Part shown: positions 16,211 to 24,758 of the stretch, in pieces | How the letters are laid out: every line of letters begins with the position of its first letter | Position numbering within the stretch: the first letter of the stretch is position 1 | Source of the DNA: DATJGR01 sp963812255 | GTDB taxonomy: Bacteria > Pseudomonadota > Gammaproteobacteria > Pseudomonadales > Azotimanducaceae | Direction of reading: 5' to 3' | Length of the DNA stretch: 64,000 nucleotides | Assembly: GCA_963812255.1 (NCBI GenBank) | Contig: CAWEUM010000005.1 | Span: 1,984,001-2,048,000 of the forward strand | The notes under the pieces: model-generated | The model's database searches: none | What the model was told of the DNA's origin: nothing | The model's input: the letters and a program-made list of their open reading frames with translations, nothing else | Translations under genes and position numbers: made by a program

Positions 16211-16537
16211 TCACCCCTTCGCCAGATAAGGGATGGTTCCGGCCACATCGGAATCGTCGATCAATCGGAACTGGCTGTCGCTGCCATCCTGCCGAGCCGC
16301 AAGATGCGGCGCATATTTCGGGTCCGTGGCGAAGGCTTCGACGGCCTCCGCTGATGGGAACTCGATGAGCGCGATCAGCGTCGTCTCCCGAGGCTCGCCC
16401 TCCAGCGTCCTCACGTTCGCGCTGCGTGACAAGTACCTGCCCCCGTGCTTGTGCACCAGATCATGCACCGATGCCGCGTAAGCTGGCACCCACTTATCGT
16501 TCGTAATCTTGATGTCTGCAATCAAATAGACGGTCAT
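16211..16537 (-). CDS. DUF1330 family protein
   Basis: 108 residues. MTVYLIADIKITNDKWVPAY, then VHKHGGRYLSRS and LIALIEFPSAEAVEAFATDPKYAPHLAAR are typical of the ferredoxin-like DUF1330 fold, small dimeric proteins of unknown biochemical role. The ATG at 16537 gives the family's normal length. It is divergent from the HxlR-type regulator at 16722, with a palindrome between them, so it is the likely regulatory target. Confidence 0.87.
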   Translation of the reverse strand: MTVYLIADIKITNDKWVPAYAASVHDLVHKHGGRYLSRSANVRTLEGEPRETTLIALIEFPSAEAVEAFATDPKYAPHLAARQDGSDSQFRLIDDSDVAGTIPYLAKG

Positions 16538-16646
16538 CGCCTGTCTCCGGTGTTGGAATGGCCAGCGCCGTGTTCGTTCGCGGCGCCGTACACACAGCTT
16601 GGCAAGCCAGCACGACAGCCATCCAGTGCAGAACCTGTAGCGAGCG

Positions 16647-16661
16647 GTACAGACTCTGTAC
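16647..16661. promoter_or_regulatory. Inverted repeat, candidate HxlR operator
   Basis: GTACAG at 16647-16652 and CTGTAC at 16656-16661 form a perfect dyad around ACT. It lies between the divergent DUF1330 and HxlR genes, about 60 bp upstream of the regulator start and 110 bp upstream of DUF1330. HxlR-family dimers bind short dyads containing GTAC-like arms; assignment is by position and symmetry only. Confidence 0.5.
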
Positions 16662-16721
16662 TGGTTGCGTTGCGTACGGCCACCTACAATCTCGCGTCCA
16701 ATGCCTCGCGCGACGACACGA

Positions 16722-17426
16722 ATGACCCAACCCGGATACAAGCAGTTCTGTCCCGTTGCCATGGCCGCTGAGCTGCTGTGCACGCGCTGGACCATGGTTT
16801 TGCTACGTGAACTCATGGCCGGTTCGACGCGTTTCAACGACTTGCGGCGTGGTGTCCCCAGGATGTCTCCGACGCTGCTATCGCAACGGCTCAAGGAGCT
16901 TGAAGCCGCAGGCGTCATCGAGCGCCGGGCACTTGACGCTGAGAAAGGCGTGTTCGAATACCACCTCACCGAGTCTGGTATGGAATTGCGGGCGGTGGTC
17001 GAGGCAATGGGCTTTTGGGGTCAAAAGTGGGTTGAGGCGAGATTGTCTCTGAGGAATCTCGATCCGTCGCTGCTCATGTGGGACATGCGCCGCAACCTCA
17101 ACCCGTCGCCGTTGCCCAAGCGGCGCACCGTGATTCAGTTCCTGTATCGCGAACTACCGCAATCGAAGCGGAGCTGGTGGCTGGTCGTCGAATCGCGTGG
17201 CGATGTCGATCTTTGCTCATCAGATCCGGGATTCGATGTCGATCTCTATGTTTCGACGGACCTGCGCACGATGACGGCAATTTGGATGGGACTTACCACC
17301 GTTGCAAAGGAAAGTTCAAAAGTCACCTTAACCGGAAGTCGCGACATCGCCGCAAAGATGCAGTCGTGGCTCGGGCTCAGCCCATTCGCGATCGAGCCGA
17401 AACATGCTTCCGCCGCCGAGGCTTGA
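16722..17426 (+). CDS. HxlR-family winged-helix transcriptional regulator
   Basis: 234 residues from ATG 16722 (an in-frame ATG at 16701 is possible). The N-terminus YKQFCPVAMAAELLCTRWTMVLLREL carries the CPV cysteine typical of HxlR proteins, some of which sense thiol-reactive or quinone stress. The winged helix follows (RFNDLRRGVPRMSPTLLSQRLKELEAAGVI). The C-terminal ~110 residues are longer than a bare HxlR protein and look like the SCP2-type sterol-carrier domain found in some family members. Divergent from DUF1330 across a palindrome. The start of a cupin fragment follows 80 bp downstream. Confidence 0.88.
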   Translation: MTQPGYKQFCPVAMAAELLCTRWTMVLLRELMAGSTRFNDLRRGVPRMSPTLLSQRLKELEAAGVIERRALDAEKGVFEYHLTESGMELRAVVEAMGFWGQKWVEARLSLRNLDPSLLMWDMRRNLNPSPLPKRRTVIQFLYRELPQSKRSWWLVVESRGDVDLCSSDPGFDVDLYVSTDLRTMTAIWMGLTTVAKESSKVTLTGSRDIAAKMQSWLGLSPFAIEPKHASAAEA

Positions 17427-17560
17427 ACGCCGCTGCGCCAGTTTCCGCGATACGGTTCCTCGCTGGGTCCGCCTGCGGGGCGAGCGACGAACCATCGGCA
17501 ACACGCGATGAAGTCGCCGACGACCATCGTCTTGAAGCCGATGCCATCTCGGCTCAGTCG

Positions 17561-17848
17561 ATGATCGAGCTTATCAACGCCAGCGGGGTGCGTGTCGCAG
17601 AGTTCGAGCTGCAACCAAGAACCGACGGCCGGTGGCACTTTCACTCGCACGTGTCTGAGCACTGCTACTGCCTCAAGGGTCGGCTCGTAATCGAGATCGA
17701 CGAGCGGGAGCCGGCAACCGTCGAAGCGGGCGATCGGTGCGAGATCGCCGCCGGCGTGAAGCATCGAGTTCGGAACAACGACGCTGTAGTTGCGCGCTAT
17801 CTGGTTGTTCAGGGAGTCGGGCTTTACGATTTCGTTACGAGGGTGTGA
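17561..17848 (+). CDS. Small cupin-domain protein, probably 5'-frameshifted
   Basis: From ATG 17561 this gives 95 residues, a single cupin barrel with motif 1 HFHSHVSEHCYCLKG and motif 2 GDRCEIAAGVKH, whose His/Glu residues can bind a metal. A better N-terminus, MKSPTTIVLKP, begins at ATG 17508 in another frame and would join smoothly to DAISAQSMIELINASG if one G were restored near 17540. I therefore suspect a one-base deletion that removes the proper start; expression from 17561 remains possible. The end overlaps the convergent GNAT remnant by 14 bp. Function of the intact family is unknown. Confidence 0.6.
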   Translation: MIELINASGVRVAEFELQPRTDGRWHFHSHVSEHCYCLKGRLVIEIDEREPATVEAGDRCEIAAGVKHRVRNNDAVVARYLVVQGVGLYDFVTRV

Positions 17849-18212
17849 GAGCGGCACAACGCGCCGTCTCTATCGCCCGCCGGCGCATGTCGAGCCCCGC
17901 GGCCGCCTCTTTGTTGCGTACCTCGACGAGCGCGGGGGTCAGATCTGCCGCGCCCAGGTAGGAGAATCCGAACCGCTCATAGAATGGGCCGTTCCAGGCG
18001 AGGTGGTTGAACGTCGACAGTGCCACGCGATGATAGCCTCGCGCCCTTGCCAGATCGATCAGATGCCGCAATAGCTCGCTACCGATGGCCTGGCGCGCCA
18101 CGAGGCTATCTGCGACGGCGTGCATGTCGACGTCGCGAAAAAGCGCACCAGCCCGAAGCTGAAGAGCCTGCAACGCCTCGACGTCGACAGATTTGCCGGC
18201 GCGCAGCTTCAT
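17835..18212 (-). pseudogene. GNAT acetyltransferase with a large internal in-frame deletion
   Basis: A 125-codon frame starts at ATG 18212. The first part (VDVEALQALQLRAGALFRD, then VAD) is the N-terminus of a small GNAT enzyme and the last part (RQAIGSELLRHLIDLARARG, then TFNHLAWNGPFYERFGF) is its acetyl-CoA-binding and C-terminal half. About 55-60 residues that normally lie between them, including the central strands and most of the pyrophosphate loop approach, are missing. The chain cannot form the normal fold, so I regard it as a remnant although the frame is open. It sits beside the tRNA gene in a zone with other damaged genes. Confidence 0.68.
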
Positions 18213-18321
18213 GATTTGACCCTCTTCATGCCGTTGGGAAGGATTGTGGCGACGCGCGAACCCTTGGCAAACCTTACACCGCCGATCGGCGCGCAAGAGC
18301 TTGATACGATTTGCTACTGAA

Positions 18322-18398
18322 TGGCGCGCCCGGCGCGATTCGAACGCGCGACCTTTGGCTTCGGAGGCCAACACTCTATCCAGCTGAGCTACGGGCGC
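18322..18398 (-). tRNA. tRNA-Arg (anticodon CCG)
   Basis: The reverse strand folds as a full cloverleaf: acceptor GCGCCCG pairs with CGGGCGC, D arm TAGCTCAGCTGGATAG, anticodon stem TTGGC/GCCAA with loop CTCCGAA, T arm with GTTCGAATC. Discriminator G is followed by an encoded CCA (77 nt in all). Anticodon CCG reads CGG arginine codons. No duplicated 3' end (attachment-site-like repeat) was noticed nearby. Confidence 0.95.
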
Positions 18399-18655
18399 TG
18401 GGAGGGCGGCCATGATACCAGCCCGCCTTCGAGCGTCTACACAACCACACGACGCGCGCGCCACAGCTTCGTTCCATAGCTTCCCGTGATCCGTCTCACA
18501 GATCGCGTCGGCCGCGCATCGGTCCGATCGAAGATCTGACCGAAGCGCGACGCATCTAACTGTTTTTGTGGGCATCACCCTCAATATTGCACAAGCCGGG
18601 TCGTCGGACCCCGGGGTTACGAAGTCCGCGAGACGCGCAAAGGGATTTTGATCTC

Positions 18656-20617
18656 GTGACGTTTTCCATCATCACCATCGCACTCCTGGCCACCACCGCA
18701 GGTGTGTGTTTTTCACTCGGCTGGACGGCGCGTCGCGTATCCACCAGCGGCCGCGAAGTCGAACTGAAGCGCAACGTCTACGAAGCAAAGGGTGCGATTC
18801 CGCAACTCGAATCGACGCTGCGAAATCGCGATCAGCGCATCGCCATGCTGACGACCGAAACGCAGTCGCTCCGTGATCGGTTGACACAAGTCGAGTCGGC
18901 TGCGTCCCAGAAGGACGCCGAGATCGTGAAACGCGATCGCGAGATTCGTTTGGCCCGCTCGGAACTGCAGATCGTCAAGGACGGTTCGATCGGCGGGATG
19001 GATCCCGACGTCGTCGAGGGTACTGAATTCGACACACCACCCTCCGGTGGCGATCCGAAGGTCGCCGGCGAGATGAAGCGCCTCGAAGCACGCTACGAAT
19101 CCCTGAAGAAAGGCCTCATTCAGCGCGACGACCGCATCGCCGCGCTCGAGCAGGAACTGGCCGGAGGCCCCGGCAAACGCTCGACAGAAATCCTGGAACA
19201 GGAAATCGCGGATCTGCAGGCGGCCGCCGAGCTGGCACAGGCGACGCTCGCCGCCCGTGACGCAACAGTTCAAGAACTTCAGACGCGCCTGCAGCAGGAC
19301 ATCGAACAGCGCGAATTGCTCGAAGCGCTTACGAAGCGGCGGGGCGATACGAACCGCACCCTTAAAGAGAACTACGCAAAACTCGAGGCGAAACTGCCGA
19401 AGTTGATGGAGATGCTGAAGACACGCGCCGACATCATTGCCGAACGCGAAGCCAGCATCGCGCTGCTCGACGGCGACCTCGCGCACATTCGCGGCGAGAA
19501 GGCCGAACGCGATGCGACAATCGCCGATCTCGAAGCGCAGCTCGCCGCCGGTCGTGAGCAGATCGCGCAGCACGTCGCTGACCATCAGGCGCAGAAGCAG
19601 ACGCAACACCAACTCGAACAACGCATCGACATGCTGGCACACGAAGCTGCCGAGACTGCGAAGGCACTGCAGGAATCGCAGGCCCTGGTACGCGAACGCG
19701 ATGCGACAATCGAAGCAAAGGATGCGCGCCTGCTGTCGATCGACGAAAAACTGCGTGAACAAGGCAACACCATCGCATCCATGCAGAAGCTGTTGAGGGA
19801 TCGTGATTCGAAGATCGACATGCTGACGACCGGGCTCGGGGGCGCAGAAGCCAAGGCGAGCGCCGCCCGCGACGAGGTTGCGAACGAGCTCGCGCGCAGT
19901 CAGGCGCTGAAACACGATCTGAGCCAGTCTGAGCAGCGCATTGCCGAACTGAATGCCGCACTCGCACAATCGAGTAGCGCGGCACAGGCAACACAGGTGG
20001 AGGCGCAGCAACGCGGCGCCGCGGTCGAGGAGCGCAACGCGCAACTGCAGGAAACCGATACGAAACTGCGCGAACAGGCCGCGACGATCGAATCGTTGCG
20101 AAGTGCACTGGCGGCACGAGGCGACGAGCTCGACGTGCTCAGATCAAACATGACAGCCCTGCCGACGAACCAGCTCGAACCGAATCCGGTCTACGTGACC
20201 GATCAAACAGCATCGTCGTCGATGCCAGACGATGAGTTGTCTGCGCCGCCTCCCGCCGAGCTGCCGCCGCACGCAGTCGATGAGCAAGTCGCCGCCGCGA
20301 ATCTTCGCGCGGAGCGTACCGAGCGGGAGCTGAGCTCGACGATGCGCGAAATGAAGACATTGAAGTCTCAACTCGCCGAAGTCGAAACACGCTGTACATC
20401 TCTGGACGGATTGTTGCGAGGCAAGGACGCGACCTTGACGGAACGCGCACGGCGCATCGAAGATTTGCAGGATCAACTGACGCGCCTCGAAGCGCGCGTC
20501 GACGAACGCAATCAACAGATCGTGGACCTCAAGCGCGAACGTGACGAACTGCCGTCACCGTCACCTTACCTGGCGGCACGGAATACCGGATACGATCCGC
20601 AGTCCAAGCCGCTCTAG
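18656..20617 (+). CDS. Membrane-anchored coiled-coil protein (paralogue of the 40993-43521 gene)
   Basis: 653 residues from GTG 18656, where the N-terminal membrane anchor FSIITIALLATTAGVCFSLGW begins; the longer frame upstream adds a Pro/Arg-rich stretch that is not credible. After GWTARR the whole chain is heptad-like, rich in Glu, Arg, Ala, Gln and Leu, with repeated units such as RDATI and ERDATIxxxxxxL. It lacks a recognisable globular domain, and the C-terminus (PSPSPYLAARNTG) looks disordered. Its N-terminus parallels the second coiled-coil protein: GWxxRR, then SREV/SREA, IPxLE and DQRIAxL. A structural or scaffold role at the inner membrane is inference. The gene stands downstream of and divergent from the tRNA. 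Confidence 0.78.
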   Translation: MTFSIITIALLATTAGVCFSLGWTARRVSTSGREVELKRNVYEAKGAIPQLESTLRNRDQRIAMLTTETQSLRDRLTQVESAASQKDAEIVKRDREIRLARSELQIVKDGSIGGMDPDVVEGTEFDTPPSGGDPKVAGEMKRLEARYESLKKGLIQRDDRIAALEQELAGGPGKRSTEILEQEIADLQAAAELAQATLAARDATVQELQTRLQQDIEQRELLEALTKRRGDTNRTLKENYAKLEAKLPKLMEMLKTRADIIAEREASIALLDGDLAHIRGEKAERDATIADLEAQLAAGREQIAQHVADHQAQKQTQHQLEQRIDMLAHEAAETAKALQESQALVRERDATIEAKDARLLSIDEKLREQGNTIASMQKLLRDRDSKIDMLTTGLGGAEAKASAARDEVANELARSQALKHDLSQSEQRIAELNAALAQSSSAAQATQVEAQQRGAAVEERNAQLQETDTKLREQAATIESLRSALAARGDELDVLRSNMTALPTNQLEPNPVYVTDQTASSSMPDDELSAPPPAELPPHAVDEQVAAANLRAERTERELSSTMREMKTLKSQLAEVETRCTSLDGLLRGKDATLTERARRIEDLQDQLTRLEARVDERNQQIVDLKRERDELPSPSPYLAARNTGYDPQSKPL

Positions 20618-20704
20618 CCGTTTTACCCACCCTCTCAACGCCGCCGCAATGGCGTGAGGTCCCAGCCGCGATCTAAACTGTCGCGCGTCTGTTGGGGCCC
20701 GCGT

Positions 20705-21076
20705 ATGCGCATCGCTATCATCGGTTCAGTGGTGCTCGCCGGCGCCATGCTTGTCGGCTGCGGTGCCGGCGAGTCGGCGCACGATCAGCCGGTTGCCACT
20801 TCACGGCAACCTTTTGCCGATGCCCGGATTTCCGACGCAGGCCGGCAACGTTGGGCACGTACCTGCGCGATGTGCCACGTCAGAGGCGAGGGTGGCGCGC
20901 CAAAGATTCGCGATCGAGCCGAGTGGGCAAAACGATTGGCACAGGGCGAAGCGATCGTGCTCGACCATACGATCAATGGATTCGGCAACATGCCGCCGCT
21001 CGGCTATTGCATGGACTGTGAACGCGAGGACCTGCGCGCCGACATACAGTTCATGGCGAGCGGAGATGCCGTGTGA
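20705..21076 (+). CDS. Small c-type cytochrome lipoprotein, cytochrome c5-like
   Basis: 123 residues. The lipoprotein signal ends at lipobox MLVGC; haem attachment motif CAMCH near residue 57; a Met axial ligand is likely in GNMPPLG; and an extra Cys pair (YCMDC) matches the c5 family. It should be a periplasmic membrane-tethered electron carrier. The flavoprotein gene downstream starts within its stop codon (4-bp overlap), so it is probably the direct electron acceptor of that enzyme. An in-frame upstream extension to 20654 lacks signal-peptide sense. Confidence 0.87.
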   Translation: MRIAIIGSVVLAGAMLVGCGAGESAHDQPVATSRQPFADARISDAGRQRWARTCAMCHVRGEGGAPKIRDRAEWAKRLAQGEAIVLDHTINGFGNMPPLGYCMDCEREDLRADIQFMASGDAV

Positions 21077-22473
21077 AACGCATCTCCCGCCGACGACTGC
21101 TTGCAGGGGCGTTGGCTGGCGGATCGTTTGGGGGCTTGTTCACCGGTCTGACACCGCGCATCGCCCACGCCGCCAACACAGCACCGACCGACGGGCCTCT
21201 GCCCTGGCACAACTGGTCCGGCGCGCAAAGCGCACTGCCTGCTGGACGTTTCGCGCCGGAGACCGAGGATCAGTTGATCGAATTTCTCCGGCGTGAATCT
21301 GCGCCGCTGCGTCCGGTGGGAGCAGGCCATTCGTTCTCGGCGCTGGTACCGACCGACGGCTATCTCGTTGTGCTCGATCGGATGACCGGCGTTCGCGGTC
21401 ACAATCCGGCGACGCTCGAAGCAACGCTCGGCGCTGGCATCCGCCTCTCCGAAACGGGGCTGGCGCTCGAGGCGGTGGGGCAGGCGATGGCCAATCTGCC
21501 GGACATCGATCGGCAGACATTGGCCGGCGCGCTCTCGACTGCGACGCACGGCACCGGCCTGACGCTGAATACGTTGTCCGCATACGTGACTGCGCTCCGG
21601 CTGGTCACGCCGACCGGTCATGTTCTCGAGCTCGACGCGACCAAAGAGCCCTCGCTGTTCCCGGCCGCGCAGGTTTCGCTCGGCGCACTCGGGTTCGTCA
21701 CAGAAGTACGCCTGCGTAACGTGGCGCCGTATCGATTGAAGCGGCAGGTATCCATTCAACCGACGCAAGACGCGTTGCGCGATTTCGAAGCGCAAGCGAA
21801 AGCGCACCGGCACTACGAGATGTTCCCGTTGACGCATTCTGAATACGCCAGCGTGCAGGTCACCGACGTAACCGACGAACCCATTCACAACCCGCCGGTT
21901 CCACTCGACCAGAGCGACCTGAACGACGACCTGATGCGCGGCATGACGCACGTGCCTCCGTCGGCGCGCCGCGCGATCATCGCGGCCGCCGTCGCGGTGA
22001 TACCGAAACCGGAGCCCGTTGTCGATGCGTCGTACAAGATCCTCGCGAACGTGCGCAACTACCGTTTCAACGAGATGGAATATTCGGTTCCGCTCGACGC
22101 CGGCGCAGCATGTGTGAGCGAGATCCTGCGCACCATCGAAGAGAAGAACATCGACGTCGTGTTCCCGCTGGAGTATCGCTATGCCGCGGGCGATGATCTG
22201 TGGCTCAGCATGTTCTCGGGTGGACCCCGCGCGGCAATCTCGGTGCACCGCGACGCGCGCTTCGACTATCGTCCTTACTTCGACATCATCGAGCCGATTT
22301 TCTGGAAATACGGCGGCCGCCCGCACTGGGGCAAGGTGCACACGCTCGGTTACGAACAACTGGCCAGGTTGTATCCGAAGTTCAACGATTTTCTGGAGAT
22401 GCGCGAAGCGCTCGATCCCACCGGACGCCTGCTGAACCCCTACCTGCGCAAACTGTTCGGCATCACGACCTGA
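21073..22473 (+). CDS. Tat-exported FAD-dependent sugar-lactone oxidase (ALO/gulonolactone-type)
   Basis: 466 residues, GTG start overlapping the cytochrome gene. A Tat signal (RISRRRLLAGALAGG) is followed by a VAO-type FAD domain. RPVGAGHSFS provides the histidine to which FAD is often covalently bound in aldonolactone oxidases, and LPDIDRQTLAGALSTATHGTG is the second FAD segment. The C-terminal ALO domain includes FPLEYRYAAGDDLWLSM and ends DPTGRLLNPYLRKLFG. It likely oxidises a sugar lactone or related polyol in the periplasm and hands electrons to the adjacent cytochrome c. The substrate is unknown. Confidence 0.88.
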   Translation: MKRISRRRLLAGALAGGSFGGLFTGLTPRIAHAANTAPTDGPLPWHNWSGAQSALPAGRFAPETEDQLIEFLRRESAPLRPVGAGHSFSALVPTDGYLVVLDRMTGVRGHNPATLEATLGAGIRLSETGLALEAVGQAMANLPDIDRQTLAGALSTATHGTGLTLNTLSAYVTALRLVTPTGHVLELDATKEPSLFPAAQVSLGALGFVTEVRLRNVAPYRLKRQVSIQPTQDALRDFEAQAKAHRHYEMFPLTHSEYASVQVTDVTDEPIHNPPVPLDQSDLNDDLMRGMTHVPPSARRAIIAAAVAVIPKPEPVVDASYKILANVRNYRFNEMEYSVPLDAGAACVSEILRTIEEKNIDVVFPLEYRYAAGDDLWLSMFSGGPRAAISVHRDARFDYRPYFDIIEPIFWKYGGRPHWGKVHTLGYEQLARLYPKFNDFLEMREALDPTGRLLNPYLRKLFGITT

Positions 22474-22496
22474 TTCATGTCACCTCGATGCAACCG

Positions 22497-24758
22497 TTAG
22501 ATCGAGAACCCTTCATCCGAAATGGGCAGCGTGCGGGGACGCATACCGCTTGCCGCGTAAATCGCATTGCACACCGCCGCCGCCAACGGCGGTAGCGCCG
22601 GTTCGCCGAGGCCTGTCGGAGCATAGTCGCTGTCGATGAAGTGCACGTCGACTTGCGGTGCGTGCGGCATACGCAGCAGCGGATACTCATCGAAGTTATG
22701 TTGCTGTACCCGGCCATTCTCGAACGTCACTTTCTGCCCGAGCATCGCGCTGAGCCCGTCGATCACCGCGCCCTCGCATTGATTCTCCGCCATGCTGCGA
22801 TTGATGATCGGACCGACATCACCCGCCACAGTCACGCGGTGCACTGTGATCTTCTTGTCCGCGGCCACGCTGACGTCGGCGACTTCGGCGAAATGACCCG
22901 CATGGCTGAAGTAGAACGCAATGCCGAGCGCACGTCCGGCTGGCATGGGCTTACCCCAACCCGCCTTCTCGGCCGCGAGCTTGACCACCGCCGCCGCACG
23001 CGCGGTGTTCAGCCGCCACGCATCGCCGGGCACCATCCAACGCGGTTCACCGAATACTTCGAGCAGAAACTCAACCCTGTCGCGCTGTGCGGCCGCGGCC
23101 ATCTCGTCCAGGAAACCCTGCACCACGAAGCCGAACACGTTCGATCCCGGTGCGCGCCAGGCGCCGCAGGGTGAATCCCACTGTAGATCGGTTTGCATCA
23201 GTTGATAGTTCGCGATCAACTCGCCCGGAAAGATCTGCTCGGACATTTTCCCGCCGGGTGCCGGCGTACCGTCGTTTGCGAAGCTGACGAAGTGGTGCCG
23301 CCACGCGGACAACTTTCCCTCGGCATCGACCGCACCTTTGACCGCGTGAAAACCGCCGGCCCGATAGAAGTCGTGGGCCATGTCATCTTCGCGCATCCAC
23401 TGCAGTTTGACCGGCGCGTCGATGCGCTGAGCGATCGCCGCCGCCTCGGCCATGTAATCGTTCGCCAGGCGCCGGCCGAAGCCGCCTCCGGCGCGCGTCT
23501 GGTGAACGGTGACCTTCGATGCCGGAATCGACAGCACCGACGCCACGATATCGACGCCTCGTTGCGGCGTTTGAGTCGGTGCCCAGAGTTCGATTGCGCC
23601 GTCGCGATACCACGCGGTGCAATTCTGGGGTTCGAGCTGCGCATGGGACACGAAGTTGTAGCGGTACACCGAGTCGACGGTGGCTTTTGCAGCGCTGATC
23701 GCCGCATCGACATGACCCTTGTCGGCGACAACGAGCTTTCCGCGCGCCTTCAACAGCTCGTTCGCCTGTGCCAACGACGCCGTCCAGCTGTCCTTCGCCG
23801 CGCTCGATTCGTTCCAGGTAATCTTGAGTTGCCGTTTCGCGCTGATCGCCGCCCAGGTACTCTTCGCGACGATGGCGACGCCGGGCATCAATTCGGAGAC
23901 CTTGCCGTTGCCCTTCAGTGCGAATGCATCGAGCACCCCCGGTAGCTTTTTGATTTCATCGAGGTTGGCATCGACCACGCTGCCGCCAGTCGCCGGACAC
24001 TTCTGGTAGACCGCATAGCGCATCAGAGGCAACGTCTGGTCGATGCCGAACAGCGGTGCGCCTGTGACGATCGCGTGATTGTCGACACCGGAGACGCGGG
24101 TGCCGATGAGACGATATTGGTCGCGCTTCTTCAGCGGAATCGTCTTCGCGTCCGGTACGGGCAACTTTGCAGCATCGTTGGCGATTTCGAAGTAGCTGAC
24201 GCGGCGACCGGTTCCGGAATGGATGACTGTGCTGTTTTCGGTACGGCAGGCGCTCGCCTCGACACCCCAGCGGGCGGCCGCTGCGGATATCAGCATCGCG
24301 CGCGCCACGGCCCCGGCGCGCCGCAGCGAATCCCAACTGGACGGCACCGAACGGGATCCGCCGGCAACTTGACCGCCGTAGTCCTTCGCATCGATGCGCG
24401 CCTGCTGTACGCGCACGTGCGACCAGTCTGCATCCAGTTCTTCGGCAACCATCATCGGCAAGCTGGTCTTCACGCCCTGACCGATCTCCGGGTTCGGCGC
24501 AAAGATGACGATCGCGTCGATCCCGATCTGGACATACGCATTGGGCTCGAATGGGCGGGCTTTGCGTGCGGAGGCCAGCGCCGACCGCGACGCACCCACG
24601 CTCACACCGAGGATCAGGCCGCCACCGGCGATGCCGGTCACCCTCAGAAACGTACGGCGGCCGATCTTGCCAATGGTCAGCCCCGACGAACGTGGGTTGT
24701 TCGCGGCTTCGGCGTAGTCGGATAGAAACGTGTCGTGGAACGAACCGGTCTGCTTCAT
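22497..24758 (-). CDS. Molybdopterin-binding large subunit of an IorB-like aldehyde/isoquinoline dehydrogenase
   Basis: 753 residues, typical of the single-chain molybdopterin subunits of the xanthine-oxidase family that act with a 2Fe-2S partner and cytochromes (IorB, periplasmic aldehyde dehydrogenases). A twin-arginine region GRRTFLRVTG near residue 34 leads into a hydrophobic stretch, indicating export. Other hallmarks are FAPNPEIGQGVKTSLPM, GGGFGRR and the catalytic Glu in GLGEPALPPLAAA near the C-terminus. It overlaps the 2Fe-2S gene by 4 bp (ATGA). Hydroxylation of an N-heterocycle or aldehyde is the family reaction; the substrate is not evident. Confidence 0.92.
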   Translation of the reverse strand: MKQTGSFHDTFLSDYAEAANNPRSSGLTIGKIGRRTFLRVTGIAGGGLILGVSVGASRSALASARKARPFEPNAYVQIGIDAIVIFAPNPEIGQGVKTSLPMMVAEELDADWSHVRVQQARIDAKDYGGQVAGGSRSVPSSWDSLRRAGAVARAMLISAAAARWGVEASACRTENSTVIHSGTGRRVSYFEIANDAAKLPVPDAKTIPLKKRDQYRLIGTRVSGVDNHAIVTGAPLFGIDQTLPLMRYAVYQKCPATGGSVVDANLDEIKKLPGVLDAFALKGNGKVSELMPGVAIVAKSTWAAISAKRQLKITWNESSAAKDSWTASLAQANELLKARGKLVVADKGHVDAAISAAKATVDSVYRYNFVSHAQLEPQNCTAWYRDGAIELWAPTQTPQRGVDIVASVLSIPASKVTVHQTRAGGGFGRRLANDYMAEAAAIAQRIDAPVKLQWMREDDMAHDFYRAGGFHAVKGAVDAEGKLSAWRHHFVSFANDGTPAPGGKMSEQIFPGELIANYQLMQTDLQWDSPCGAWRAPGSNVFGFVVQGFLDEMAAAAQRDRVEFLLEVFGEPRWMVPGDAWRLNTARAAAVVKLAAEKAGWGKPMPAGRALGIAFYFSHAGHFAEVADVSVAADKKITVHRVTVAGDVGPIINRSMAENQCEGAVIDGLSAMLGQKVTFENGRVQQHNFDEYPLLRMPHAPQVDVHFIDSDYAPTGLGEPALPPLAAAVCNAIYAASGMRPRTLPISDEGFSI

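Noticed and set aside
18322..18398. Phage or island attachment site at tRNA-Arg
   Set aside because: No integrase gene and no repeated tRNA 3' segment could be found within the window.
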